This document shows positions 43,810-52,931 of a DNA stretch of 64,000 nucleotides, in pieces. Location: contig CP025095.1 of NCBI GenBank assembly GCA_002831545.1, positions 1,178,001 to 1,242,000 on the forward strand, written 5' to 3'. The notes beneath the pieces were generated by a model. The model worked only from the letters and a program-made list of their open reading frames with translations, had not been told where the DNA came from and searched no databases. The stretch's first letter is position 1. Each line of letters starts with the position of its first letter. The translations under genes were made by a program, and so were the position numbers. The stretch is from Streptococcus suis (GTDB lineage: Bacteria; Bacillota; Bacilli; Lactobacillales; Streptococcaceae).

Positions 43810-46400
43810 TTTCAAAAATAAGTAAATTTTGCCTACGTAAATTAACGATTGGATTGGTTTCACTCTCCATTGGTTTCATTAGCGTAAATTCTATTATTCT
43901 TAGTCCTAATAATTTATTCACAGTTTATGCTAATGAAGTAGCATCTCATCGAAATGATATAGCTGGGAGTAGTAAAGAATGGGGGACTTTAGCTGGGAAT
44001 CAATTCATTATTGATTATTCAAATACGAGTTTTGAAGTTTCTAAAGCAGCACATTCTAGTCTTTCGGAGAATTATCATGCTATCCGTATTCCTGAAACTT
44101 ATCCTTACAAATTATTTGTCAATGGACAGCCAAAGACATTATCTGATTTAAAGCGTGACAAAATAGGTCAACTAACTGCTGTTATAGATGGCAGAGAAGT
44201 ACCTTTGCTTGACTACGGTATGGTAGAGTATCAGATGAATCGCTACCTAGGTAAGGATATTTATAATATTTACGGTAGTCTATCATATACTGCATACGCA
44301 TTTCTTACAACTCGCACTTCCCACCATGGATACTTTGAATTAACAGAAGCAGATAACGTAAGGGATGTTAGTGGTCAGTTAGTAACTGGATTCTTTCAAA
44401 CACCTGAGTACCGAGATATGGCATCTGCCTATCATAAATCAAATTCAGGATACTTAAAAGTACAAGTGGGTGATCAAGAACTTTCTACGAATATTATTAA
44501 CGGTCGATTGAATGGACTGAAAACTGCTAAACAACATTTTTATCTAGTATCAAATGGTGAATTTTCAATGGATCCACAAACTGGAAAACCAATGAAACAA
44601 TTAAGGGAACTAACTGAAGATGAAGTTCAACAGTTGAAAGTAACTGAAACAAAGGTAAACTCAGAAATTGAATTTGACGTAAATGGTAAAACATATCAGA
44701 CAACTGGTCGATTAAATTTTTGGAAAAACTCGACTATTAATCCATTAAAAACACGACTTGCAGTTATGTCAATTGGTGATGGAAATAATATACATGGTTT
44801 TGATTTGTATGCCTCAAACAACAATTACATCGAAGTTGTAGAAAAGATATCGGAAGAGCCCTCAATTCCTGAGTCTATTTCTAAAATGATTGAATTTGTT
44901 ACTGAAGACGGCGAAAAGGTAAGTGATGGGCCATCAATTACTGGTAACAAAGGAGAAGAAGTCACATTAGAGATTACCCCACCGAATGGATATACATTTG
45001 TTTCAATACCTCCTACAAGTATTGTTCTGGAGGACAGTAATCCTTTTCAAATCATTGTTAATGAGAATACAGGTCAGGAAACATTAGAAAGAGTAGAAGA
45101 GATAGATTACCGTGTTATTCGACAAGAAAATCCTGATATGTATGTTGGAGATGAAATTATAGTTAGAAAAGGAATAAGAGGCACAAAGACTATTCAAGAT
45201 ATTTTTGAAACAAAAAAAGGTATCAGAACGGATAAGCTATTAAGCTCAAGTGTTATTTCTGAGACTGCCCCAAGTGATGAAATAATTCACTACGGCACAA
45301 AAGCGATTGAAGGCGAGGAAATTATCACAAGAACTGAAATTACACCATTTAATATCATCGAGGAGGTAGATACAAATCTATACGAAGGTGAAATTGTAAC
45401 AATAGTCGAGGGTCAAAACGGTGAGTTTACTTTTCACGATTATTACCGGACAATTAAAGGTACAAAAGAACTCGCCCCTTTCAAATCAGAAGCTAAGGAA
45501 AATAAGCCTAAAATTGATAAGGTCGTAAAAATTGGGACCAAGCAAATTGAAGGTGAGGTAATAGAAAAATCAAGCGAGAAGATTCCATTTGGAATGATTA
45601 TTGAAGAAGATAATTATTTATTTGAGGACGAACGTGTCGTTATTAGAGAAGGAGTCCCTGGAATTGTAGATGTGGTAACAACATATAGAACTAGTAAGGG
45701 TGAAAAAATCGGAGAGCCAATCAATGTTCAGTCATTTATTCAACGTGAAGCAGTTGATGAATTGGTCAAGGTTGGTACAAAGCCTATAAATACCACTTCT
45801 AAAGTTGAGAATTTGAATGAAATTCCGTTTACTGTTGTGAAAGAGTATGATGATAGCCTTGAAGAAGGTGTTGAGAAGATAATCCAAGTTGGGAAAAATG
45901 GACAGAAAAAAATTATTGTGACAACAAATTATGTACGTGGGATACAAGGTGGCGAATCTATCGTAGAAGAAATTCCGATTGAAGAGCCACAGAATCAAGT
46001 TATCCTAGTAGGAACAAAAACATTACAGAAAGAGTCCCCTTCTCCAAATAATGATAATACAGACAGTCAGACTAAGATAGTTATTCCATCATCTGATGAT
46101 AATCTTCCTAAAGTGCCAAAAATACCAAATAATCCGCAGAGTGATACAGAAAAACCAATCGAGAAAGTAACTAAAGATAGTTCAGAAATTAATCAGAAAG
46201 ATTCTAGTCAGACTGATGAAAATAAAAGTAAAACTACAACAAAATTGGATAGTAACACTACAAATAATACAAATGGTTCAAAATTGCCAGAAACTGGAGA
46301 AACACTTGTAAGTCCTCTGTTGATTATCATCAGTAGTATTTTTTGTTTATTTACTTCATTGGGGATGATTATTTGGAAGGGACGGAAATCAAATGATTAA
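43806..46400 (+). CDS. LPXTG surface protein with G5-type repeats (ICE cargo)
   Basis: This 864-residue surface protein has an N-terminal signal with a YSIRK-like core (LRKLTIGLVSLSIGFISVN). A 330-residue domain of unknown type follows, then a short segment, then about four G5-like repeats of about 75 residues (each with IGTKxIEGE, PFxxIxEEDxxLxEGE and G-x-GxxxxxxxYRT). A Ser/Asn/Lys-rich wall spacer ends at LPETG with a membrane helix and KGRKSND. It would be sortase-anchored. A role as adhesin or in mating contact is inferred from its place in the transfer region. It overlaps repA (ATGA) and pcfB. Confidence 0.88.
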   Translation: MISKISKFCLRKLTIGLVSLSIGFISVNSIILSPNNLFTVYANEVASHRNDIAGSSKEWGTLAGNQFIIDYSNTSFEVSKAAHSSLSENYHAIRIPETYPYKLFVNGQPKTLSDLKRDKIGQLTAVIDGREVPLLDYGMVEYQMNRYLGKDIYNIYGSLSYTAYAFLTTRTSHHGYFELTEADNVRDVSGQLVTGFFQTPEYRDMASAYHKSNSGYLKVQVGDQELSTNIINGRLNGLKTAKQHFYLVSNGEFSMDPQTGKPMKQLRELTEDEVQQLKVTETKVNSEIEFDVNGKTYQTTGRLNFWKNSTINPLKTRLAVMSIGDGNNIHGFDLYASNNNYIEVVEKISEEPSIPESISKMIEFVTEDGEKVSDGPSITGNKGEEVTLEITPPNGYTFVSIPPTSIVLEDSNPFQIIVNENTGQETLERVEEIDYRVIRQENPDMYVGDEIIVRKGIRGTKTIQDIFETKKGIRTDKLLSSSVISETAPSDEIIHYGTKAIEGEEIITRTEITPFNIIEEVDTNLYEGEIVTIVEGQNGEFTFHDYYRTIKGTKELAPFKSEAKENKPKIDKVVKIGTKQIEGEVIEKSSEKIPFGMIIEEDNYLFEDERVVIREGVPGIVDVVTTYRTSKGEKIGEPINVQSFIQREAVDELVKVGTKPINTTSKVENLNEIPFTVVKEYDDSLEEGVEKIIQVGKNGQKKIIVTTNYVRGIQGGESIVEEIPIEEPQNQVILVGTKTLQKESPSPNNDNTDSQTKIVIPSSDDNLPKVPKIPNNPQSDTEKPIEKVTKDSSEINQKDSSQTDENKSKTTTKLDSNTTNNTNGSKLPETGETLVSPLLIIISSIFCLFTSLGMIIWKGRKSND

Positions 46401-46887
46401 CGAGGAGGTTGGCAATCGTCTTGTAACACTAAATCTAAGGTTAGCAAAAAGTTCCGCCAAAATGATAATTGCAGCTTTAAAGCTAGTTATTAAAGAAGCT
46501 GAATCAAAAAAATTATCAGTCAAACAATACATATCTCAAAAAAGTTTACAGGGGGAAGTTCCCTTAAAAGATTTAGTTGGAAAGGGAACGTTAGAAAATT
46601 TGCCTATGAAACAGCCTGAACTTCTTGAATTGAAAAAGGAACTAAATAAGCATGGTGTTCGATTCTCGGTATTGAGGAATAAGGAGAATAAACAGTTTGA
46701 GGTGTTTTTTCAGGCTAAAGATACGGCTGTCTTAGAACATTCTTTTAAGCAGGCAGTTGAACGTGCAGAGAGAAAAACAAAAATTAAGCAGTCAACTCTT
46801 AAGAAAATAGAACAATATCAAAAATCACTTGGCCAACATATCATAAAACCAAAAATCAAACAAAAACATCAGGAACAATCCTTGTAG
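46393..46887 (+). CDS. PcfB family protein (DUF3801)
   Basis: This 164-residue basic protein resembles PcfB of conjugative plasmids: NLRLAKSSAKMIIAALKLVI, then LKKELNKHGVRFSVLRNKEN and FQAKDTAVLEHSFKQAVE. PcfB-type proteins work with the coupling ATPase and relaxosome at oriT. It sits just before the coupling protein gene, as in pCF10-like systems, and overlaps the surface protein gene by eight bases. Confidence 0.85.
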   Translation: MINEEVGNRLVTLNLRLAKSSAKMIIAALKLVIKEAESKKLSVKQYISQKSLQGEVPLKDLVGKGTLENLPMKQPELLELKKELNKHGVRFSVLRNKENKQFEVFFQAKDTAVLEHSFKQAVERAERKTKIKQSTLKKIEQYQKSLGQHIIKPKIKQKHQEQSL

Positions 46888-46898
46888 GAGGTGGTAGG

Positions 46899-48686
46899 AT
46901 TGAAGTATTAAAACAAATCAAACAAGATATACTCAATATTATTCACTTAGGAGATAGGAGATTACTCGCAAAGAGTTTATTACCCTATCTCCTATTTTTG
47001 TATCTCGGTACCTGTCTAGGACATCATGTCAATAACTTTTCTGATGGGGATTTCCTTGATAGGTTATTTCAAGCAATCCTAGAAATTGAAACGATGCGGT
47101 GGATATTCTTTCCTAGTCTTGATGAAATAATAACTGGCTTAACCTTGTCAGTTGTTGTTGGAATAGTACTTTATTTTAGAAAAAAGAATGCAAAAAAGTT
47201 TAGGAATGGAGTGGAATATGGGTCTGCCAGATGGGGTGATAGGAAAGATATTCAGCCATATGAAGATCCAGTATTCGAGAATAATATTCTTTTGACAGAT
47301 AGTGAGAAATTAACCATGAATTCTCGACCGTCGAATCCAAAGTTTGCTCGGAATAAAAATATCTTGGTTGTAGGAGGGTCTGGTAGTGGAAAGACAAGAT
47401 TTTTTGTGAAGCCGAATCTAATGCAAATGCATTCTAGTTACTGTGTCACAGATCCAAAAGGAACAATCGTTCTTGAATGTGGCAAGATGTTGGAAAAAAA
47501 TGGCTATCAGATAAAAATACTGAATACTATTAACTTCAAAAAGTCAATGAAATATAATCCTTTCGCTTATATAAAAAGTGAGAAGGATATTCTTAAACTA
47601 GTTCAAACTATTATAGCCAACACCAAGGGAGAGGGAGAAAAAGCGGGAGAAGATTTTTGGGTCAAAGCCGAGAAACTCTACTATACAGCCTTGATTGGTT
47701 ATATCTACTATGAAAGTCCAAAAGAAGAACAAAACTTTAATACCTTATTGGCCATGATTGATGCTAGTGAAGTTCGTGAAGATGATGAAAATTTCAAGAA
47801 TGCCATTGATTATTTATTTCTGGCCTTGGAAAGAAGAAAACCACATCACTTTGCGGTCAAGCAATACAAAAAGTATAAACTAGCAGCGGGTAAAACTGCC
47901 AAATCTATTCTCATATCCTGTGGAGCTAGATTGGCACCGTTTGATATTCAAGAGTTGCGAGAACTTATGAGTGATGATGAGTTGGAGTTGGATACTCTGG
48001 GAGATAGAAAAACTGCCCTATTTGTCATCATTTCTGATACAGATGACACCTTTAACTTTGTAGTGTCCATCATGTATTCTCAGTTATTTAATTTACTTTG
48101 CGATAAAGCAGACGATGTTTATGGTGGTCGACTACCAGTCCATGTTCGCTGTCTTCTGGACGAATTTGCAAATATTGGTTTAATTCCGAGATTTGAAAAG
48201 TTAATTGCTACAATTCGTTCTCGTGAAATTTCCGCGGCAATCATTCTTCAAGCGAAATCTCAATTGAAAGCCATATATAAGGATAATGCTGACACAATTA
48301 TTGGAAACTGTGATACCGAGTTATTTCTTGGAGGAAAAGAAGGTACTACGCTAAAAGAATTGGCTGAAAACTTAGGTAAAGAAACTATTGAACTCTACAA
48401 TACAAGTGAAACCAGATCCAATCAGAAATCATTTGGTCTTAATTACCAAAAACTCGGAAAGGAGTTAATGTCCAGAGATGAGTTAAAAGTGATGGATGGA
48501 GGGAAATGTATCCTGGAGATTCGTGGGACACGGCCATTTTATTCTGATAAGTATGATATTACTAAGCATAAGCATTACAAATTATTAGAGGATTTTGATA
48601 AGAGAAACAAGTTTGATATTGAGGCCTATCTCAAGAATAGAGGCCAAGCCAAACTGTCTGAGAATACTAGAATTATTCAGTTGTAG
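46899..48686 (+). CDS. VirD4/PcfC type IV coupling ATPase, apparent ATT start
   Basis: This coupling protein brings relaxosome DNA to the secretion channel. The Walker A is VVGGSGSGKTRFFVKPN, the Walker B LLDEFANIGLIP, and further TraG motifs include TDPKGTIVLECG and EFLNPF-like KYNPFAYI. Two N-terminal membrane helices are present if translation begins at 46899. There AGGAGG is followed after seven bases by ATT in the right frame, and the open frame has no ATG or GTG near it. The first later start codon is TTG 46998, without a ribosome site and inside the first membrane helix. An ATT start, or a mutated ATG, is the likely explanation. The length is 595 residues from ATT. Confidence 0.9.
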   Translation: MEVLKQIKQDILNIIHLGDRRLLAKSLLPYLLFLYLGTCLGHHVNNFSDGDFLDRLFQAILEIETMRWIFFPSLDEIITGLTLSVVVGIVLYFRKKNAKKFRNGVEYGSARWGDRKDIQPYEDPVFENNILLTDSEKLTMNSRPSNPKFARNKNILVVGGSGSGKTRFFVKPNLMQMHSSYCVTDPKGTIVLECGKMLEKNGYQIKILNTINFKKSMKYNPFAYIKSEKDILKLVQTIIANTKGEGEKAGEDFWVKAEKLYYTALIGYIYYESPKEEQNFNTLLAMIDASEVREDDENFKNAIDYLFLALERRKPHHFAVKQYKKYKLAAGKTAKSILISCGARLAPFDIQELRELMSDDELELDTLGDRKTALFVIISDTDDTFNFVVSIMYSQLFNLLCDKADDVYGGRLPVHVRCLLDEFANIGLIPRFEKLIATIRSREISAAIILQAKSQLKAIYKDNADTIIGNCDTELFLGGKEGTTLKELAENLGKETIELYNTSETRSNQKSFGLNYQKLGKELMSRDELKVMDGGKCILEIRGTRPFYSDKYDITKHKHYKLLEDFDKRNKFDIEAYLKNRGQAKLSENTRIIQL

Positions 48687-48695
48687 GAGGTATCT

Positions 48696-48731
48696 GATGA
48701 GGATTAGAGAACCGCCAATATTTTTTATATA
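48696..48731 (+). CDS. 11-residue frame with strong ribosome site
   Basis: GTAGGAGGTATCTG precedes ATG and 11 codons, MRIREPPIFFI, then TAG, between the coupling protein and the SSB-like gene. It may be a leader peptide or the remains of a gene. Confidence 0.3.
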
Positions 48732-48761
48732 GATTTAGAAAATCATAGAAAGAGGAAAATT

Positions 48762-49070
48762 ATGGAACATGAAATGATTAATATTAATGCTCATCTTGTC
48801 AAAGATGTCGTTTTTTCTAGCTTTGAAACTGAGGAGGGTATCGTCCCAGTTGTAAATTTCTCACTAGTAAAAAAATACGGAAAGGGTAAGGAATACACTA
48901 ATTGTTCTGCCTATGGCGACAAGGTAGAAATTGCAAAAGAATTTGAAAAAGGTGACCTCATCCATGTATTTGGTTACTTCAAGGAAAATCGAAAAGGTGA
49001 TAAAGTCTACAAGAATTTTATCGTAAAATCAATGAATAAAATTGAAACAGAACAAATGGAGGAAGAGTAA
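48762..49070 (+). CDS. Small SSB-like OB-fold protein
   Basis: This 102-residue protein begins MININAHLVKDVVFSSFETE and contains VVNFSLVKKYGKGKEYTNCS and GDLIHVFGYFKENRKGDKVY, the strand pattern of single-stranded DNA-binding proteins. It lacks the acidic C-terminal tip of housekeeping SSB. In an ICE it probably covers transferred single strands. Its stop overlaps the next ATG. Confidence 0.75.
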   Translation: MEHEMININAHLVKDVVFSSFETEEGIVPVVNFSLVKKYGKGKEYTNCSAYGDKVEIAKEFEKGDLIHVFGYFKENRKGDKVYKNFIVKSMNKIETEQMEEE

Positions 49071-49285
49071 TGGATTTTTTTACACAAGGCGTTGATGTCT
49101 TAAAAACGTTGGTAATTGCTATTGGTGGTGGTTTAGGTGCCTGGGGTGTTATCAACCTCATGGAAGGTTATGGTAATGATAACCCTGGAGCAAAGTCACA
49201 AGGTATTAAGCAACTAATGGCTGGTGGAGGTATTGTGTTAATTGGTTTAAAACTAATCCCGCTTCTTGCTAACTTAATCCAGTAG
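49070..49285 (+). CDS. Maff2-family small membrane protein
   Basis: This 71-residue protein has two hydrophobic helices around GGGLGAWGVINLMEGYGNDN and PGAKSQGIKQLMAGGGIVLI. This is the Maff2 pattern found in Firmicutes ICEs in the position of a VirB2-like pilin or channel subunit. It lies directly upstream of the VirB6-like gene. Confidence 0.85.
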   Translation: MDFFTQGVDVLKTLVIAIGGGLGAWGVINLMEGYGNDNPGAKSQGIKQLMAGGGIVLIGLKLIPLLANLIQ

Positions 49286-49293
49286 GAGGGGCT

Positions 49294-50157
49294 ATGTTTG
49301 ATATTTTTGGAAAACTAGAAGAAATGATTCAAGAGATCCTTTTGGATATGATAAAAGGAACATTGACAAGTATGTTTACTGACTTGAATCATCAATTAGA
49401 TTTTGTATCTGGCCAAGTAGGTCAATCGCCTAGCCAGTTCAATGGAGAAGTGTTTTCCTTTATCAAACACATTAATGATAGTGTCGTACTACCAATCGCT
49501 GGATTGGTTATTACAGCTGTTTTATGTTTAGAGTTAATCCAAGTAGTGATGCAGAAGAACAATATGGCAGAAGTTGATACGTTTGAATTTTTCAAATATG
49601 TCATCAAGATGTGGGTTGCAGTGTATTTAGTCTCCCATGCTTTTGAATTTGCGATGGCAGCCTTTGATGTAGGTCAACACATGATAGGACAAGCAACAGG
49701 AGTCATTCATAGTGAGACATCTATTTCATCTGAGCAGATTACTGCCATGGTTGACAGTTTGAAAGATAAGAACATTGGAGAATTGGTAGGAATAGTCTTT
49801 GAACTTCAAGTAGTAAAACTAACTATTCAAATTATCTCATTGATTATTCTCATTATCACATATGGAAGGATGTTTGAGATATATGCCTATAGTTCAGTTG
49901 CCGCTTTGCCATTTGCTACACTTGGCAATAGAGATTGGGGTCAATTGGGACATAACTACATTCGTGGGCTGTTCGCATTGGCTTTACAAGGATTGTTCCT
50001 GGTCATCTGTTTTGGTATTTATGCTGTATTACTAAGAGGTGTAAAAATGACGGATATTCATATGTCCGTCTTTTCAATTTTAGGTTATACAGTATTACTT
50101 GGATTCATGATGTTGAAAACTGGTTCCCTTGCAAGGTCAATCATGAATGCCCATTAG
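49294..50157 (+). CDS. VirB6/TrbL-like conjugation membrane protein
   Basis: This 287-residue protein has about six membrane helices (60-85, 105-130, 170-200, 200-225, 230-255, 260-282). An N-terminal amphipathic part reads MFDIFGKLEEMIQEILLDMI. It belongs to the TrbL/VirB6-like group of ICE proteins that build the inner channel. GGAGG precedes the ATG. It is next to Maff2 and PrgI, as in other Gram-positive systems. Confidence 0.85.
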   Translation: MFDIFGKLEEMIQEILLDMIKGTLTSMFTDLNHQLDFVSGQVGQSPSQFNGEVFSFIKHINDSVVLPIAGLVITAVLCLELIQVVMQKNNMAEVDTFEFFKYVIKMWVAVYLVSHAFEFAMAAFDVGQHMIGQATGVIHSETSISSEQITAMVDSLKDKNIGELVGIVFELQVVKLTIQIISLIILIITYGRMFEIYAYSSVAALPFATLGNRDWGQLGHNYIRGLFALALQGLFLVICFGIYAVLLRGVKMTDIHMSVFSILGYTVLLGFMMLKTGSLARSIMNAH

Positions 50158-50169
50158 AGAGGAGATAAT

Positions 50170-50538
50170 ATGGCATATGTTCAAATTCCAAAGGATTTAT
50201 CCAAGGTAAAAACAAAAATAGCTTTTAATTTAACCAAGCGTCAGTTAATTGGTTTTTCGGTGGCAGGCTTAGTAAGTCTGCCTATTTATTTATCTATTAG
50301 GGAAAGTGTTGGTAACGATTTGGCTATGCTCGTCTTTATTTTACTTGCTTTCCCTTTTTTATTTTTAACGTTTTATGAAAAGGATGGATTAACTAGTGAA
50401 ATCTATCTTAAGTATATTTTCTTACAACAACACTATCAGCCATGTGTGAGATATAAGAGAACACTCTACAAAAAGATGCACAAGGAGGAGGTACATGAGA
50501 CCAGAAAGAAAAAGAAAACAGGCACAAGAGTTTCTTGA
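50170..50538 (+). CDS. PrgI family conjugation protein (VirB3-like)
   Basis: This 122-residue protein begins MAYVQIPKDLSKVKTKIAFN, followed by LTKRQLIGFSVAGL and two membrane helices, the PrgI pattern. Its C-terminal basic tail is encoded in DNA that also encodes the start of the VirB4 ATPase (44-base overlap in another frame), which couples their translation. Confidence 0.88.
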   Translation: MAYVQIPKDLSKVKTKIAFNLTKRQLIGFSVAGLVSLPIYLSIRESVGNDLAMLVFILLAFPFLFLTFYEKDGLTSEIYLKYIFLQQHYQPCVRYKRTLYKKMHKEEVHETRKKKKTGTRVS

Positions 50539-52924
50539 AGCAAAGGAAGCCCAATTAAAAAAGATTCAAAAGGAACCTCTAAAACAGGATAATAACACGT
50601 TACTTGGTTCTATTAAATCATTTTTTGAATTAGGAGATAAATGTTTGACTGCTGAAGATACAATACCAATTGAAAAAGTATATGAAAATGGAATTTTTCA
50701 ATTAACTGATGGCTACTATACAAAAATGATTGCCTTTGAAGATATTAACTATCAATTAGCATTGGAAGAGCAACGAGATTACATTTTCAATCAGTTTGCT
50801 GCATTTTTAAATAGTTTTGATAATTCGACCAGATTGCAACTTTGTTTTACTAACCAACTTGGAAGATTGGATGAATTAGCAGATGCAATTACAATCCCAT
50901 CAAAAGATGATGGATTAGAGTCATTACGTTGCGAATTTAGAGATATGCTTCAAAATCAATTGGAGAAGGGGAATAACGGCTTAAGGCAAACAAAATATAT
51001 TGTTTTTGGCGTAAAAGAAGATACTTATCGTCAAGCAAAGGTTGTTTTATCCAGGTTGGAAATTGATCTACAATCTCATTTGAAAGGGATGGGGATTCGT
51101 TCTATTGTCCTAAATGGTTTTGAACGATTGATTGTACTTCATCATATTTTGAACCCGACAGAGCAAGTTTCTGATTTGCCAGAGGATTTGGGCAATAGTG
51201 ATTGTCGCACTTCGATTGTGCCAGATAAATTTCACTTTCAGAAGAAGTATTTTTCAATGGATAATGTTTTGTGTCAGACCAATCATGTACAGATTTTAGC
51301 ATCAGAATTATCAGATAGGTTTTTAACTGAATTACTTACTCTTGAGGAGAATATGGTTCTATCGCTACATATACAAGCATTAGATCAAGTTGAAGCGATC
51401 AAGTTAGTTAAACGTAAGTTTACCGATGTGCAACGGATGACGATGGAAGAGCAGAAGAAGGCATATCGTTCTGGTTATGATCTAGATATTATTCCTTCCG
51501 ATTTGATGACCTATGGTACTGATTTGAAACACCTATTGAATGATTTGCAGAGTCGTGATGAAAAGATGTTTCTCGTATCGTTTATCCTTCTTAATCAAGG
51601 ATTAACGAAAGCAAAACTGGATAATGCAGTCTCTCAATTAGCAACTATTTGTAGCCGACATAATTGTATGCTGAAATGTCTGGATTACCAACAGGAGCAA
51701 GGCTTAATATCAGCTTTACCGTTAGGAATAAATTGTATCAAAATCAAGCGGCAATTAACGACTTCAAGTACGGCCGTCTTCATACCCTTTACGACTGAAG
51801 AGCTTTTTATGACTTCAAGTACATCTATCTATTATGGATTAAATGCTATAAGTCATAACTTGATTATGGCAGATAGGAAGAAACTAAAGAACCCCAATGG
51901 ATTAATTTTGGGGACACCTGGTTCTGGTAAGTCTTTCTCAGCCAAGCGTGAAATTTCCAATGCCATACTAGTAACAGATGATGATATTCTTATCTGTGAT
52001 CCAGAAGGAGAGTACGGTGCTCTTGTAGAAGCATTTGGTGGAGAGGTTATTCATGTTTCCGCTAAATCTAAGGATTATTTGAATCCATTAGATATAAACT
52101 TCAACTATGGAGATGGCGATGCACCTCTGAAAGATAAGGCGAATTTTATCATGTCAATGCTCGAACTTGTAGTAGGCGGTTCTGGGTTAACAGCCGCTGA
52201 AAAATCTGTCATTGACCGATGTCTGCCGAAAATCTACGAAGCATACTTCGAAAACCCTATTCCAGAGAATATGCCAATCTTACAGGATTTATATGATTTG
52301 TTGATAAAACAGGAAGAAAGCGTTGGTCGAAAATTAGCGACTGAAATGGAGATATATGTGACAGGTTCACTAAATGTATTTAATCATCGTTCAAATGTCG
52401 ACTTGAATAAATCACTTCTATGCTTCGATATAAAAGAGCTGGGGACACAGTTAAAAAAGATTGGTATGTTAGTTATTCAAGACCAGGTATGGAACAAGGT
52501 TTCACAAAATAGGCAAAGTCAAAAATCTACACGGTATTATATCGATGAATTTCACTTACTGCTAAAGGAGGAACAAACAGCTCAATATTCGGTTGAAATT
52601 TGGAAGAGGTTTCGTAAGTGGGGAGGGATTCCGACAGGTTTAACTCAAAACGTAAAAGACCTTTTAGCGAGTAAGGAAATAGAAAATGTTTTTGATAATA
52701 CGGACTTTATTATGATGTTGAACCAGGCTTCAGGGGACAGAGAAATTCTAGCTAGAAAACTAAAAATATCTCCCTATCAGCTCAATTATGTAACCAACTC
52801 TGATGCTGGAGAGGGGCTACTATTCTTTGGTAATACAATTGTTCCTTTCTTAGACCAATTCCCTAAGAATACACTTTTGTATCAGAAGATGACAACCAAA
52901 CCAGAAGAGGTCAGGAAGGGCTAG
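50495..52924 (+). CDS. VirB4-type conjugation ATPase
   Basis: This 809-residue ATPase powers the type IV secretion channel. Walker A LGTPGSGKSFSAKREI is near residue 473, Walker B region RYYIDEFHLLL near 685, and GGIPTGLTQNVKDLL follows. The N-terminal CagE/TrbE part precedes. Length and motifs are complete. AAGGAGGAGGT precedes the ATG, inside prgI. Confidence 0.94.
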   Translation: MRPERKRKQAQEFLEAKEAQLKKIQKEPLKQDNNTLLGSIKSFFELGDKCLTAEDTIPIEKVYENGIFQLTDGYYTKMIAFEDINYQLALEEQRDYIFNQFAAFLNSFDNSTRLQLCFTNQLGRLDELADAITIPSKDDGLESLRCEFRDMLQNQLEKGNNGLRQTKYIVFGVKEDTYRQAKVVLSRLEIDLQSHLKGMGIRSIVLNGFERLIVLHHILNPTEQVSDLPEDLGNSDCRTSIVPDKFHFQKKYFSMDNVLCQTNHVQILASELSDRFLTELLTLEENMVLSLHIQALDQVEAIKLVKRKFTDVQRMTMEEQKKAYRSGYDLDIIPSDLMTYGTDLKHLLNDLQSRDEKMFLVSFILLNQGLTKAKLDNAVSQLATICSRHNCMLKCLDYQQEQGLISALPLGINCIKIKRQLTTSSTAVFIPFTTEELFMTSSTSIYYGLNAISHNLIMADRKKLKNPNGLILGTPGSGKSFSAKREISNAILVTDDDILICDPEGEYGALVEAFGGEVIHVSAKSKDYLNPLDINFNYGDGDAPLKDKANFIMSMLELVVGGSGLTAAEKSVIDRCLPKIYEAYFENPIPENMPILQDLYDLLIKQEESVGRKLATEMEIYVTGSLNVFNHRSNVDLNKSLLCFDIKELGTQLKKIGMLVIQDQVWNKVSQNRQSQKSTRYYIDEFHLLLKEEQTAQYSVEIWKRFRKWGGIPTGLTQNVKDLLASKEIENVFDNTDFIMMLNQASGDREILARKLKISPYQLNYVTNSDAGEGLLFFGNTIVPFLDQFPKNTLLYQKMTTKPEEVRKG

Positions 52925-52931
52925 ATGAATT

